The notes under the pieces: model-generated
What the model was told of the DNA's origin: nothing
Database searches by the model: none
Seen by the model: only the letters and a program-made list of their open reading frames with translations
Program-made: the position numbers and the translations under genes
In this document: piece by piece, positions 1-5,159 of the stretch
Layout: each line of letters starts with the position of its first letter
Position numbering within the stretch: the first letter of the stretch is position 1
Source: Beijerinckiaceae bacterium
GTDB lineage: Bacteria; Pseudomonadota; Alphaproteobacteria; Rhizobiales; Beijerinckiaceae
DNA: 5,159 nt
Direction of reading: 5' to 3'
NCBI GenBank assembly: GCA_947456315.1
Contig: CANGRU010000151.1
Span: forward strand, 1 to 5,159

Positions 1-13
1 GAACTTATATCAC

Positions 14-67
14 ACCCTCTCCCAGAGGGAGAGGGTCGCTCGCGAAGCGAGCGGGGTGAGGGGTTAC
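14..67 (+). repeat. Left half-element of the composite palindrome
   Basis: It contains a perfect 10-bp hairpin with a 3-base loop (14-36), then a perfect 7-bp hairpin with loop GAA (37-53), then one arm (54-67) of the central stem. Its reverse complement aligns with the right half-element over the full length. The differences are concentrated in the middle hairpin: both arms change together, so pairing is kept although the sequence differs. Confidence 0.7.
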
Positions 68-85
68 CCTGATTGCCGAATGAGC

Positions 86-137
86 GTAACCCCTCATCCG
101 GCTGCTCTGCAGCCACCTTCTCCCTCTGGGAGAAGGT
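86..137 (-). repeat. Right half-element of the composite palindrome
   Basis: This is the inverted counterpart of the left half. It has the second arm of the central stem (86-99), a perfect 6-bp hairpin with loop TCT (100-114) and a perfect 10-bp hairpin with loop TCT (115-137). The outer hairpin carries an A/T pair where the left copy has G/C, a compensatory change that keeps the stem intact. Strand is assigned relative to the left copy only. Confidence 0.7.
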
Positions 138-207
138 ATGCCCACCGCGCAGTGTCTGGACTTTATGGTTCAGAGCGCCACATTAGGCATAGACACGGAG
201 AGGGTGG

Positions 208-1194
208 ATGCAGACGGCATTGCGGGCACTGGTGGTTTTTCTGGCTGGCAGCCTGTCGGCACAAGCCGCCGATAAAGTGCGCTTCGGCACGAATTGGCTG
301 GCGCAGGCCGAACATGGCGGCTTCTATCAAGCCGTAGCCGACGGCACCTATGCCAAATACGGGTTGGACGTGGAGATCGTCCAAGGCGGGCCGCAATCCA
401 ACACACGCCTTATGTTGCCCACGGGCCGCCTCGAATTTGTCATGGGCGGCAATATGATTCAGGCCTTTGCTGCCGTTGAGCAGGATGTGCCGACCATTGT
501 GGTCGCCGCCATGTTCCAGAAAGATCCGCAAGTCTTCATGTCGCATCCGGGCCAAGGCCGCGACACATTCAAAGATCTCGTCGGCGCGCCGATCTATCTC
601 GGCAAGGATTTCGTCGCCGCCTCCTTTCCGTGGTTCAAAATGGAATATGGATTCCGCGACGCTGATCTGCGGCCCTATAATTTCAACGCCGGCCCCTTCA
701 TCGCCAACAAGCAATCGGTGCAGCAGGGCTATGTGACGGCTGAGCCTTTCGCGATTGAAAAACAAGCGGGCTTCAAGCCCCATGTTTTCCTGCTCGCAGA
801 TTATGGCTTTGACACCTACTCAACCACGATCGAAACGCGCGCCGATCTGATTGCCAAAAATCCGGATCTTGTGCAGCGCTTTGTCGATGCCTCCATCATC
901 GGCTGGGTGAATTACCTCAAAGGCGACAATGAAAAAGCCAATGCGCTCATCCGCCGCGACAATCCCGACATGAGCCCGGAGCAGATCGCCTATTCCATCG
1001 CCAAGATGAAAGAATATGGCATTGTCGATTCCGGTGACAGCAAAACGCTGGGCGTGGGCGCCATGACGGATGAGCGGCAGAAAAGCTTTTTCGACAAAAT
1101 GGTGAAATCGGGCGTGGTCAAAGCCTCGCTTGATTATCGCCGCGCCTATACATTGCGCTTCGTCAACAAAAGCGTCGGTGTGGAAACGAAGTGA
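208..1194 (+). CDS. ABC transporter substrate-binding protein, NMT1/THI5-like (SsuA/TauA/ThiY superfamily)
   Basis: The 328-residue product is a periplasmic solute receptor of an ABC importer. Residues 1-20 form a Sec-type signal peptide: a basic Arg6, a hydrophobic core, and an AQA|AD cleavage site after residue 20. The mature protein starts with the family pattern: FGTNWLAQAEHGGFYQA (26-42), GLDVEI (52-57), GGPQSN (60-65) and LEFVMGGN (75-82). Later come TTIETR (206-211) and NPDLVQRFVDASIIGW (218-233), typical of the second lobe. The ligand is unknown; this superfamily binds nitrate, sulfonates, taurine, pyrimidine precursors, riboflavin and aromatic acids, and the cysteine motif of the yeast THI5 synthase is absent. 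The start at 208 is secure because an in-frame TAG lies at 190-192 and GGAG (197-200) sits 7 bases upstream. The stop overlaps the start of the ATPase gene, which supports joint translation with its own transporter. Confidence 0.93.
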   Translation: MQTALRALVVFLAGSLSAQAADKVRFGTNWLAQAEHGGFYQAVADGTYAKYGLDVEIVQGGPQSNTRLMLPTGRLEFVMGGNMIQAFAAVEQDVPTIVVAAMFQKDPQVFMSHPGQGRDTFKDLVGAPIYLGKDFVAASFPWFKMEYGFRDADLRPYNFNAGPFIANKQSVQQGYVTAEPFAIEKQAGFKPHVFLLADYGFDTYSTTIETRADLIAKNPDLVQRFVDASIIGWVNYLKGDNEKANALIRRDNPDMSPEQIAYSIAKMKEYGIVDSGDSKTLGVGAMTDERQKSFFDKMVKSGVVKASLDYRRAYTLRFVNKSVGVETK

Positions 1195-1934
1195 GCCTGC
1201 TCTCTCTCAAGCAAATCGGCAAAACATTTGCCAATGGCACACGCGCGCTGGATCAGCTTGATCTCACCGTTGCACGTGGCGAGTTCATTTCGCTGCTTGG
1301 CCCCTCGGGCTGTGGCAAGTCTACGGCTTTGCGCCTGATGGCCGGCCTTGAACAGCCCGACAGCGGCTCGCTCACATGGGGCGAGACCAAGCCCGATATC
1401 GGCTTTGTCTTTCAAGATCCCACACTCATGCCTTGGGCCAATGTCTTCGACAATGTCTTTCTGCCCTTGCGTCTGAAAGGTGTGGCGCGGGCAGATGCCT
1501 TACCCAAAATCATGGATGCGCTGACGCGCGTCGGCCTTGGTGATTTTGCCCAAAGCTTTCCGCGTGAATTGTCGGGCGGCATGAAAATGCGCGCCTCCAT
1601 TGCCCGCGCACTTGTTCTGCGTCCGGCCCTCCTGTTGATGGACGAGCCCTTTGCCGCGCTCGATGAAATTACCCGCCTCAAACTCAACCGCGATCTGCTG
1701 GAGCTGCAAGCCGAGCTTGGCATGACGGTGATCTTCGTCACGCATTCGGTTTATGAGAGCGCCTATCTGTCGAGCCGCATTTGCGTCTTTTCCAACAGGC
1801 CGGGACGCATCATAGAAACCATTGAAGTCGGCCCGTCCGGCCCGCGCGGTGAAGAGTTCCGCCTCACCAGCGCCTATCTCGAAACCTGCCAGCGCGCTTC
1901 AGCGGCTCTTGAAAACGCCATGGAGCGTGCATGA
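1191..1934 (+). CDS. ABC transporter ATP-binding protein (nitrate/sulfonate/taurine type)
   Basis: The 247-residue protein is the cytoplasmic ATPase that powers the importer. All nucleotide-binding motifs are intact: Walker A GPSGCGKST (37-45), Q-loop Gln75 in FVFQDPTLMPW, signature LSGGM (127-131), Walker B LLLMDEP (147-153), D-loop ALD (156-158) and switch His185 in FVTHS. The FQDPTLMPW stretch and the short C-terminus without a regulatory domain resemble SsuB/TauB/ThiZ-type subunits. Translation begins at a GTG that overlaps the stop of the binding-protein gene (shared GTGA, 1191-1194). The upstream purine stretch GGAAACGAA is a weak ribosome site, so translational coupling is likely. No in-frame alternative start would keep the first beta strand LLSLKQIGKTF. 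The product therefore most likely pairs with the permease encoded next; the substrate is not indicated by this subunit. Confidence 0.95.
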   Translation: MSLLSLKQIGKTFANGTRALDQLDLTVARGEFISLLGPSGCGKSTALRLMAGLEQPDSGSLTWGETKPDIGFVFQDPTLMPWANVFDNVFLPLRLKGVARADALPKIMDALTRVGLGDFAQSFPRELSGGMKMRASIARALVLRPALLLMDEPFAALDEITRLKLNRDLLELQAELGMTVIFVTHSVYESAYLSSRICVFSNRPGRIIETIEVGPSGPRGEEFRLTSAYLETCQRASAALENAMERA

Positions 1935-2704
1935 CATCCGCACGCCTCCTGCCGCTCGTCACCTTCGCGGCCCTCTTGCTTGGCTGGGAAGCGCTTGTGC
2001 AACTCCAGAACATTCCACCCTATGTGCTGCCCGCGCCCTCACGCATCCTCATGGCCTTGCGCGAAGACTGGGGGCTTGTGTCAGCTGCTCTTTTGGTGAC
2101 GCTCAAGATCACCGCTCTCGCGCTCATCCTTGCCACCAGCATTGGCGTGGCGCTGGCGATTGTGTTCGCGCAATGGAGCTGGCTGGAGCGCACCTTCTTT
2201 CCCATCGCGGTCATTTTGCAGGTGACGCCGATCATCGCCATTGCGCCTCTGCTGCTGATTTATCTGGATGCCGACACAGCCGTGCTGGCTTGTGCCTTTC
2301 TGGTGGCTTTCTTTCCGATCCTGTCCAATACGGCACTGGGGCTCTCATCAACCGATCACAATCTGCGCGATCTGTTTGATCTCTACGGCGCCTCGCGCTG
2401 GCAACAGATGCACCTGCTGCGCCTGCCCTCGGCACTGCCCTATTTTCTGGGCGGGCTTCGCATTGCCGGCGGTCTGGCGCTGATTGGCGCCATTGCCGCC
2501 GAAATTGCGGCAGGCGCATCAGGTCAAGGGGCGGGCCTTGCCTATCGCATTGTGGAGGCGGGCTACCGGCTCAATATCCCGCGCATGTTTGCCGCTCTCG
2601 TGCTGATCTCGGTGGCGGGCATTGCCATCTGGCTTGTTCTCGAACTTGTGACCGACCAATTGCTGAAGCGGTGGCATGATTCAGCGCGTGACCGCAGCCG
2701 ATAA
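1931..2704 (+). CDS. ABC transporter permease (BPD transporter, SsuC/TauC/ThiX-like)
   Basis: This 257-residue inner-membrane protein forms the translocation pore, presumably as a homodimer with the ATPase. Six hydrophobic segments are visible at about residues 4-22, 51-80, 90-112, 115-137, 172-194 and 219-241. The cytoplasmic EAA-type coupling loop lies between the fourth and fifth: LYGASRWQQMHLLRLPSALP (151-170), with the conserved Gly153 and Leu-Pro at 165-166. YVLPAPSRIL (31-40) is the usual family motif just after the first helix. The ATG at 1931 overlaps the ATPase stop (ATGA, 1931-1934), and GGAG (1922-1925) lies 5 bases upstream, inside the ATPase gene. The length is normal for SsuC-like permeases. 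With its two neighbours it gives a complete three-gene importer. Confidence 0.94.
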   Translation: MTSARLLPLVTFAALLLGWEALVQLQNIPPYVLPAPSRILMALREDWGLVSAALLVTLKITALALILATSIGVALAIVFAQWSWLERTFFPIAVILQVTPIIAIAPLLLIYLDADTAVLACAFLVAFFPILSNTALGLSSTDHNLRDLFDLYGASRWQQMHLLRLPSALPYFLGGLRIAGGLALIGAIAAEIAAGASGQGAGLAYRIVEAGYRLNIPRMFAALVLISVAGIAIWLVLELVTDQLLKRWHDSARDRSR

Positions 2705-2712
2705 AAGCGGCA

Positions 2713-2748
2713 TTTGCACAGACGCGCGCTTTGTGGTGCGCTGGCAAA
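2713..2748 (+). other. Intercistronic bulged stem-loop
   Basis: In the 71-base gap between the permease and the TctC-type gene, TTTGC (2713-2717) pairs with GCAAA (2744-2748), CAG (2719-2721) with CTG (2741-2743), and CGCG (2723-2726) with TGCG (2737-2740, one G-T pair). Single adenines at 2718 and 2722 bulge out, and the loop is 10 bases (2727-2736). No T-run follows, so it does not look like a standard intrinsic terminator. It could slow 3' degradation of the transporter mRNA or be processed, but it may also be chance. Confidence 0.35.
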
Positions 2749-2761
2749 AGTGACAAAGCTT

Positions 2762-2767
2762 GGGAGA
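2762..2767 (+). promoter_or_regulatory. Ribosome binding site deciding the TctC-type start
   Basis: GGGAGA lies 8 bases before the ATG at 2776. This favours the 2776 start over an in-frame TTG at 2731, which lies in the loop of the stem-loop, has no good purine site and would add 15 residues ahead of the signal peptide. Confidence 0.7.
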
Positions 2768-2775
2768 CGCCCCGC

Positions 2776-3756
2776 ATGGTTCGCCAATTTAACCGCCGCC
2801 ATTTCACCGCTCTGTTGGGCGCTGCCGCTGTCAGCACCCCTGCTTTTGCGCAATCGACGCCTTGGCCCACACGGCCCATTCGCGTGATCCTGCCCTTTGG
2901 TGCGGGCGGCGTGGCCGATATTACCGCACGTGTTGTGACAGAACGTCTGGGCGACAAACTCGGCCAGCGTTTTGTGATTGAAAACCAGCCCGGCCCCGGC
3001 GGCATCAATGCGGCGCGTTCGGTTCTGTCGGGTGGCGCAGATGGTTACACATTGGCGCTGTTTTCCAATGGCACGGCTGTCAGCGTGAATATGTTCAAAG
3101 AGCTGCGGTTTGATCCGGTCAAGGATTTCACGCCTGTCTCCACGCTCGGCTTTTTCGATTTCATTCTGGCGACCGACGCCAAGTCACGCTACCAGACGCT
3201 GAAAGATTTCATCGATTACGGCAAAGCCAATTCGGGCAAGATGAATGTCGGCACGGTGATCGTCGGCTCGACACAAAATCTGTCGGCTGAATTGCTGAAG
3301 TCGATGACGGGTCTCGACTTCCGCATCGTGCCCTTCCGCAACACGCCTGATCTGATGTTGTCGTTGACGCGCGGCGATGTCGATTTGATGATTGATTCCT
3401 ATTCAGCACTGAAGAGCATGATTGACGACAATCAAGTGCGTGCGCTGGCCTCCTCCGGTCCGGTGCGCTCGCCCGTCACGCCCAAATTGCCCACAGCCGC
3501 AGAGGCTGGTGTGCCCGGCTATGATGTCACCTCATGGAATGCCATTTTTGCACCCGCCGGCACGCCCGCCGATGTGATTGCCAAAATGCAAAAGGCCATT
3601 GCCGAAGTGCTGGCGGAAGACGACATCAAGCGCAAGCTTCTGGACCTCGGCATTGAAGCACGCGCAACAGCGGGAGCTGCTTTGGCCAAACAGCTGGATG
3701 CCGACATTGTCAAATGGGGCGAGGTGATCGCCAAAGCCAATATTCCGAAAAACTGA
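2776..3756 (+). CDS. Tripartite tricarboxylate transporter (TctC/Bug family) substrate-binding protein
   Basis: The 326-residue product is a secreted solute receptor of the Bug/TctC fold, unrelated to ABC binding proteins. Residues 1-25 are a signal peptide ending AFA|QS; NRRHFTALLG near the start contains a twin-arginine pair followed by x-Phe, so export by Tat is possible. Family hallmarks follow in order: WPTRPIRVILPFGAGGVAD (30-48), IENQPGPGG (68-76), ADGYTL (88-93), a VGSTQNLSAEL stretch (163-173), RGDVDLMID (199-207) and PTAAEAGVPGYDVTSW (239-254). Known members bind citrate, other di- and tricarboxylates, nicotinate or amino acids. No TctA or TctB membrane genes occur in the window, so it is an orphan receptor, as is common in this family. 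It lies 71 bases after the permease and 35 before the dehydrogenase on the same strand, which suggests a common transcript. The ligand is not deducible. Confidence 0.93.
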   Translation: MVRQFNRRHFTALLGAAAVSTPAFAQSTPWPTRPIRVILPFGAGGVADITARVVTERLGDKLGQRFVIENQPGPGGINAARSVLSGGADGYTLALFSNGTAVSVNMFKELRFDPVKDFTPVSTLGFFDFILATDAKSRYQTLKDFIDYGKANSGKMNVGTVIVGSTQNLSAELLKSMTGLDFRIVPFRNTPDLMLSLTRGDVDLMIDSYSALKSMIDDNQVRALASSGPVRSPVTPKLPTAAEAGVPGYDVTSWNAIFAPAGTPADVIAKMQKAIAEVLAEDDIKRKLLDLGIEARATAGAALAKQLDADIVKWGEVIAKANIPKN

Positions 3757-3791
3757 AACGACACGCCACAAGACGAGACAGAGAGACGCAC

Positions 3792-4778
3792 ATGACCGAA
3801 CTACTGATGCCTGTGCGTCTCTCTGAATCCATCATTGCGACACTGCAGAGGCGCTACACGCTTCACCGTCTATGGGACGCCAAAGATCCCGAGGCGCTGG
3901 TCGCCGAGCTAGCGCCGTGCATCGAGGTGATGGTGACCGCCGGCTCCATTCTGGCAAGCGGCATGTCCTTTATGGTCGATGCAGCTTTCATCGCGCGCTT
4001 TCCCAAGCTGAAACTCATCGCCAATCATGGTGTGGGCTATGACACGATTGATGCCGCCTTTGCAGCCACACGCGGGATCATGGTCACCAACACACCCGAT
4101 GTGCTGACGGATGAAACGGCCGATACGGCCTTTGGTCTTGTGCTCAACACGGTGCGCGAGTTTCCGGCAGCCGAGCGCTATTTGCGCGCGGGCAAATGGC
4201 TGGGCGGCCCCTATCGGTTGACCGCCAGCCTGCGCGGCAAAACAATGGGCATTCTGGGACTGGGGCGCATCGGCAAAGCCATTGCCAAGCGCGGCGAGGC
4301 TTTCGGGCTGACCATCGCCTACTGCGGACGCAACCGGCAGGCTGACGTGCCTTATGCCTATTACGACACGCCACAGGCGCTTGCGGAGGCTTGCGACATT
4401 CTGGTTGTGGCAGCACCGGGCGGCGCGCAGACCCGCAACATCATCAACTCCGACGTTCTCAAGGCGCTAGGCCCCGGCGGCTTTCTCATCAATATCGCAC
4501 GCGGCTCGTTGGTCGATGAACCCGCCCTGATCCTGGCCTTGCGCAACGGCACGATTGCCGGCGCGGGGCTTGATGTGTTTGCGCAGGAACCCAAAGTACC
4601 GGAGGATTTCCTCTCCCTCGACAATGTGGTGCTGCTGCCCCACGTCGGCTCGGCCAGCCACGAGACGCGGCAAGCCATGGCTGATTTGCTGATCGCAAAT
4701 ATCGACGCTTATGCGACGGGAGGCCAATTGCTGACACCCGTGGCTGAGTGCATGCTTGCTCGCCCATCCGCGCAATGA
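3792..4778 (+). CDS. D-isomer-specific 2-hydroxyacid dehydrogenase (glyoxylate/hydroxypyruvate reductase-like)
   Basis: This 328-residue cytoplasmic enzyme should interconvert a 2-oxo acid and the matching D-2-hydroxy acid with NAD(P)H. The N-terminal substrate domain carries NHGVGYD (78-84) and the VTNTPDVLTDETAD stretch (98-111). The Rossmann motif is G156-x-G158-x-x-G161 in ILGLGRIGKAIA. The catalytic triad is present: Arg237 in NIARGSLVDE, Glu266 in AQEPKVPE and His284 in LPHVGSASHE. At the end of the second beta strand, CGRNR (178-182) lacks an acidic residue, which fits preference for NADPH. VAAPGG (206-211) is typical of the hydroxyphenylpyruvate/glyoxylate reductase branch. The start at 3792 gives normal family length, with a GAGAGA site (3781-3786) 5 bases before it. 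An in-frame ATG at 3714 would add 26 residues of atypical basic sequence and overlap the previous gene by 43 bases. The exact substrate is uncertain. Confidence 0.93.
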   Translation: MTELLMPVRLSESIIATLQRRYTLHRLWDAKDPEALVAELAPCIEVMVTAGSILASGMSFMVDAAFIARFPKLKLIANHGVGYDTIDAAFAATRGIMVTNTPDVLTDETADTAFGLVLNTVREFPAAERYLRAGKWLGGPYRLTASLRGKTMGILGLGRIGKAIAKRGEAFGLTIAYCGRNRQADVPYAYYDTPQALAEACDILVVAAPGGAQTRNIINSDVLKALGPGGFLINIARGSLVDEPALILALRNGTIAGAGLDVFAQEPKVPEDFLSLDNVVLLPHVGSASHETRQAMADLLIANIDAYATGGQLLTPVAECMLARPSAQ

Positions 4779-4807
4779 TAGCGCTCAGAGACATCGTTCA
4801 CGCCTTC

Positions 4808-4811
4808 GGAG
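4808..4811 (+). promoter_or_regulatory. Ribosome binding site of the AprI/Inh gene
   Basis: GGAG is placed 9 bases before the ATG at 4821. It supports this codon as the start of an open frame that has no stop before the window ends. Confidence 0.6.
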
Positions 4812-4820
4812 ATCTGCATC

Positions 4821-5159
4821 ATGACACTGGCAAGCCCTAGCGCTCTTTACGCCGCGCTGTTCTCGGCTGCCCTTTTGTCAGCTCCGGCACAGGCGCAGAA
4901 TTTTCTCAACGCCGACCCGAAGGTCCCACCCGCTGAAGTGCGCGTGGGCGCGCCCCCCAGCGGCGTGACGGTGGTGGCTGCGCCAGCGCCGGCGCCAGCA
5001 CCGGCTCCGGTCAATGTCACCGCCAATGATCCACCCGGCCGCTATGCCCCGCTGCGCGAGGGCAAGAAGGATACGGGCTGCATGATCACGCTGGAGGCCA
5101 GCCGCAAAGCCCAGTTGGCACCCGCCTGCCGCGATCAAGGGCTGGTCGTTTTCGACCCC
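4821..5159 (+). CDS. AprI/Inh-domain secreted protein (metalloprotease inhibitor-like), 3' end missing
   Basis: The frame is open for exactly 113 codons to the edge of the window, so the gene is truncated by the window and not by mutation. Residues 1-25 form a signal peptide ending AQA|QN, so the product is periplasmic or exported. A low-complexity linker follows, with an Ala-Pro run at 54-63 (4980-5009). From about residue 71 it matches the AprI/Inh beta-barrel family: GRYAPLREGKKDTGC (73-87), MITLEA, and AQLAPACRDQG (97-107), with Cys87 and Cys103 as the expected disulfide pair. Known members inhibit serralysin-type zinc proteases in the periplasm. The missing part should contain the remaining barrel strands. 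The family call is from motif recognition. Inhibitory activity is doubtful because the linker replaces the short N-terminal trunk of true inhibitors. It begins 42 bases after the dehydrogenase gene; it may share the transcript but has no evident functional link to it. Confidence 0.8.
   Translation, partial: MTLASPSALYAALFSAALLSAPAQAQNFLNADPKVPPAEVRVGAPPSGVTVVAAPAPAPAPAPVNVTANDPPGRYAPLREGKKDTGCMITLEASRKAQLAPACRDQGLVVFDP

Larger units (their letters stand above)
12..137. repeat. Composite palindromic repeat (REP/BIME-like), two inverted half-elements
   Basis: This non-coding element is built almost entirely of inverted repeats. In order these are: ACCCTCTCCC (14-23) with GGGAGAGGGT (27-36); CGCTCGC (37-43) with GCGAGCG (47-53); GGGTGAGGGGTTAC (54-67) with GTAACCCCTCATCC (86-99, one G-T pair); GGCTGC (100-105) with GCAGCC (109-114); and ACCTTCTCCC (115-124) with GGGAGAAGGT (128-137). 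The left half (14-67) and the right half (86-137) are reverse complements apart from a few substitutions, so the whole can also fold as one long cruciform around the 18-base centre at 68-85. This matches the architecture of BIME elements, which are paired inverted REP sequences. No transposase, long U-tract or ORF is associated. Family membership is inferred from pattern; copy number in the genome cannot be seen here. Confidence 0.8.

Noticed and set aside
14..36. Rho-independent terminator of an upstream gene
   Set aside because: The hairpin is strong, but no T-run follows on either strand, and it is part of a larger repeat. Terminator function is possible but unsupported.
138..207. Sigma-70-type promoter for the operon in the 70-base leader
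   Set aside because: A promoter is expected here, but no pair of hexamers matches well. The best candidates (TGGACT near 156 and CATTAG near 181) share too few consensus bases to call.
56..337. Plus-strand open frame of 93 codons across the palindrome and the start of the first gene
   Set aside because: It begins inside the repeat, encodes low-complexity basic sequence and overlaps the secure gene start at 208 in another frame.
163..783. Long minus-strand open frame (206 codons) opposite the first binding-protein gene
   Set aside because: It lies antisense to a gene with clear family motifs and a signal peptide, and its own translation shows no recognisable domain. It is a codon-bias shadow.
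1822..2379. Plus-strand open frame of 185 codons spanning the ATPase/permease junction
   Set aside because: It is out of frame with both well-supported genes, and its translation is rich in Arg, His, Cys and Ala with no domain.
4779..4820. Terminator between the dehydrogenase and the AprI/Inh gene
   Set aside because: I could find no stable hairpin with a T-run in these 42 bases.
4878..5138. Minus-strand open frame of 86 codons at the right end
   Set aside because: It is antisense to the AprI/Inh gene, which has a signal peptide, conserved motifs and a ribosome site. The minus-strand translation has no recognisable features.
1..5159. Novel defence, CRISPR, toxin-antitoxin or mobile system
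   Set aside because: Every long frame with support belongs to a known transport, metabolic or secreted-protein family. No nuclease, transposase, spacer array or reverse transcriptase is present.

Overview
The window looks like chromosomal DNA of an alphaproteobacterium, most likely of the order Hyphomicrobiales (Rhizobiales). This rests on GC-rich codon use, tightly packed transport genes, orphan TctC-type binding proteins, an AprI/Inh-domain protein and a REP/BIME-like palindromic repeat of a type that I recall as common in that order. The genus cannot be read from the sequence. All supported genes lie on the plus strand.

Layout. Positions 1-207 are non-coding. Positions 12-137 hold a complex palindromic repeat made of two similar half-elements in inverted orientation, followed by a 70-base leader. 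Three overlapping genes then encode a complete ABC importer of the nitrate/sulfonate/taurine/NMT1 type: a periplasmic binding protein (208-1194), an ATPase (1191-1934) and a six-helix permease (1931-2704). Both junctions are 4-base stop/start overlaps. After 71 bases, which contain a bulged stem-loop, comes a second binding protein of the unrelated TctC/Bug family (2776-3756). After another 35 bases comes a D-isomer-specific 2-hydroxyacid dehydrogenase of the glyoxylate/hydroxypyruvate reductase type (3792-4778). The last gene starts at 4821 and runs off the window; it encodes a secreted protein with an AprI/Inh-type (metalloprotease inhibitor-like) domain.

How they may work together. The first five genes have the spacing of one transcription unit: an importer, an additional small-carboxylate binding protein and a reductase or oxidase for small 2-oxo/2-hydroxy acids. 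A reasonable inference is uptake and redox conversion of a small organic acid or a related compound, but no substrate can be assigned from sequence. The AprI/Inh gene is probably functionally separate even though only 42 bases precede it and no terminator is visible there. No RNA genes, CRISPR arrays, insertion sequences, transcription factor genes or clear rho-independent terminators were found. The window contains nothing that I would call a new defence or mobile system. The most unusual parts are the composite palindrome, the two unrelated binding proteins in one cluster, and the AprI/Inh protein whose N-terminus does not look inhibitory.
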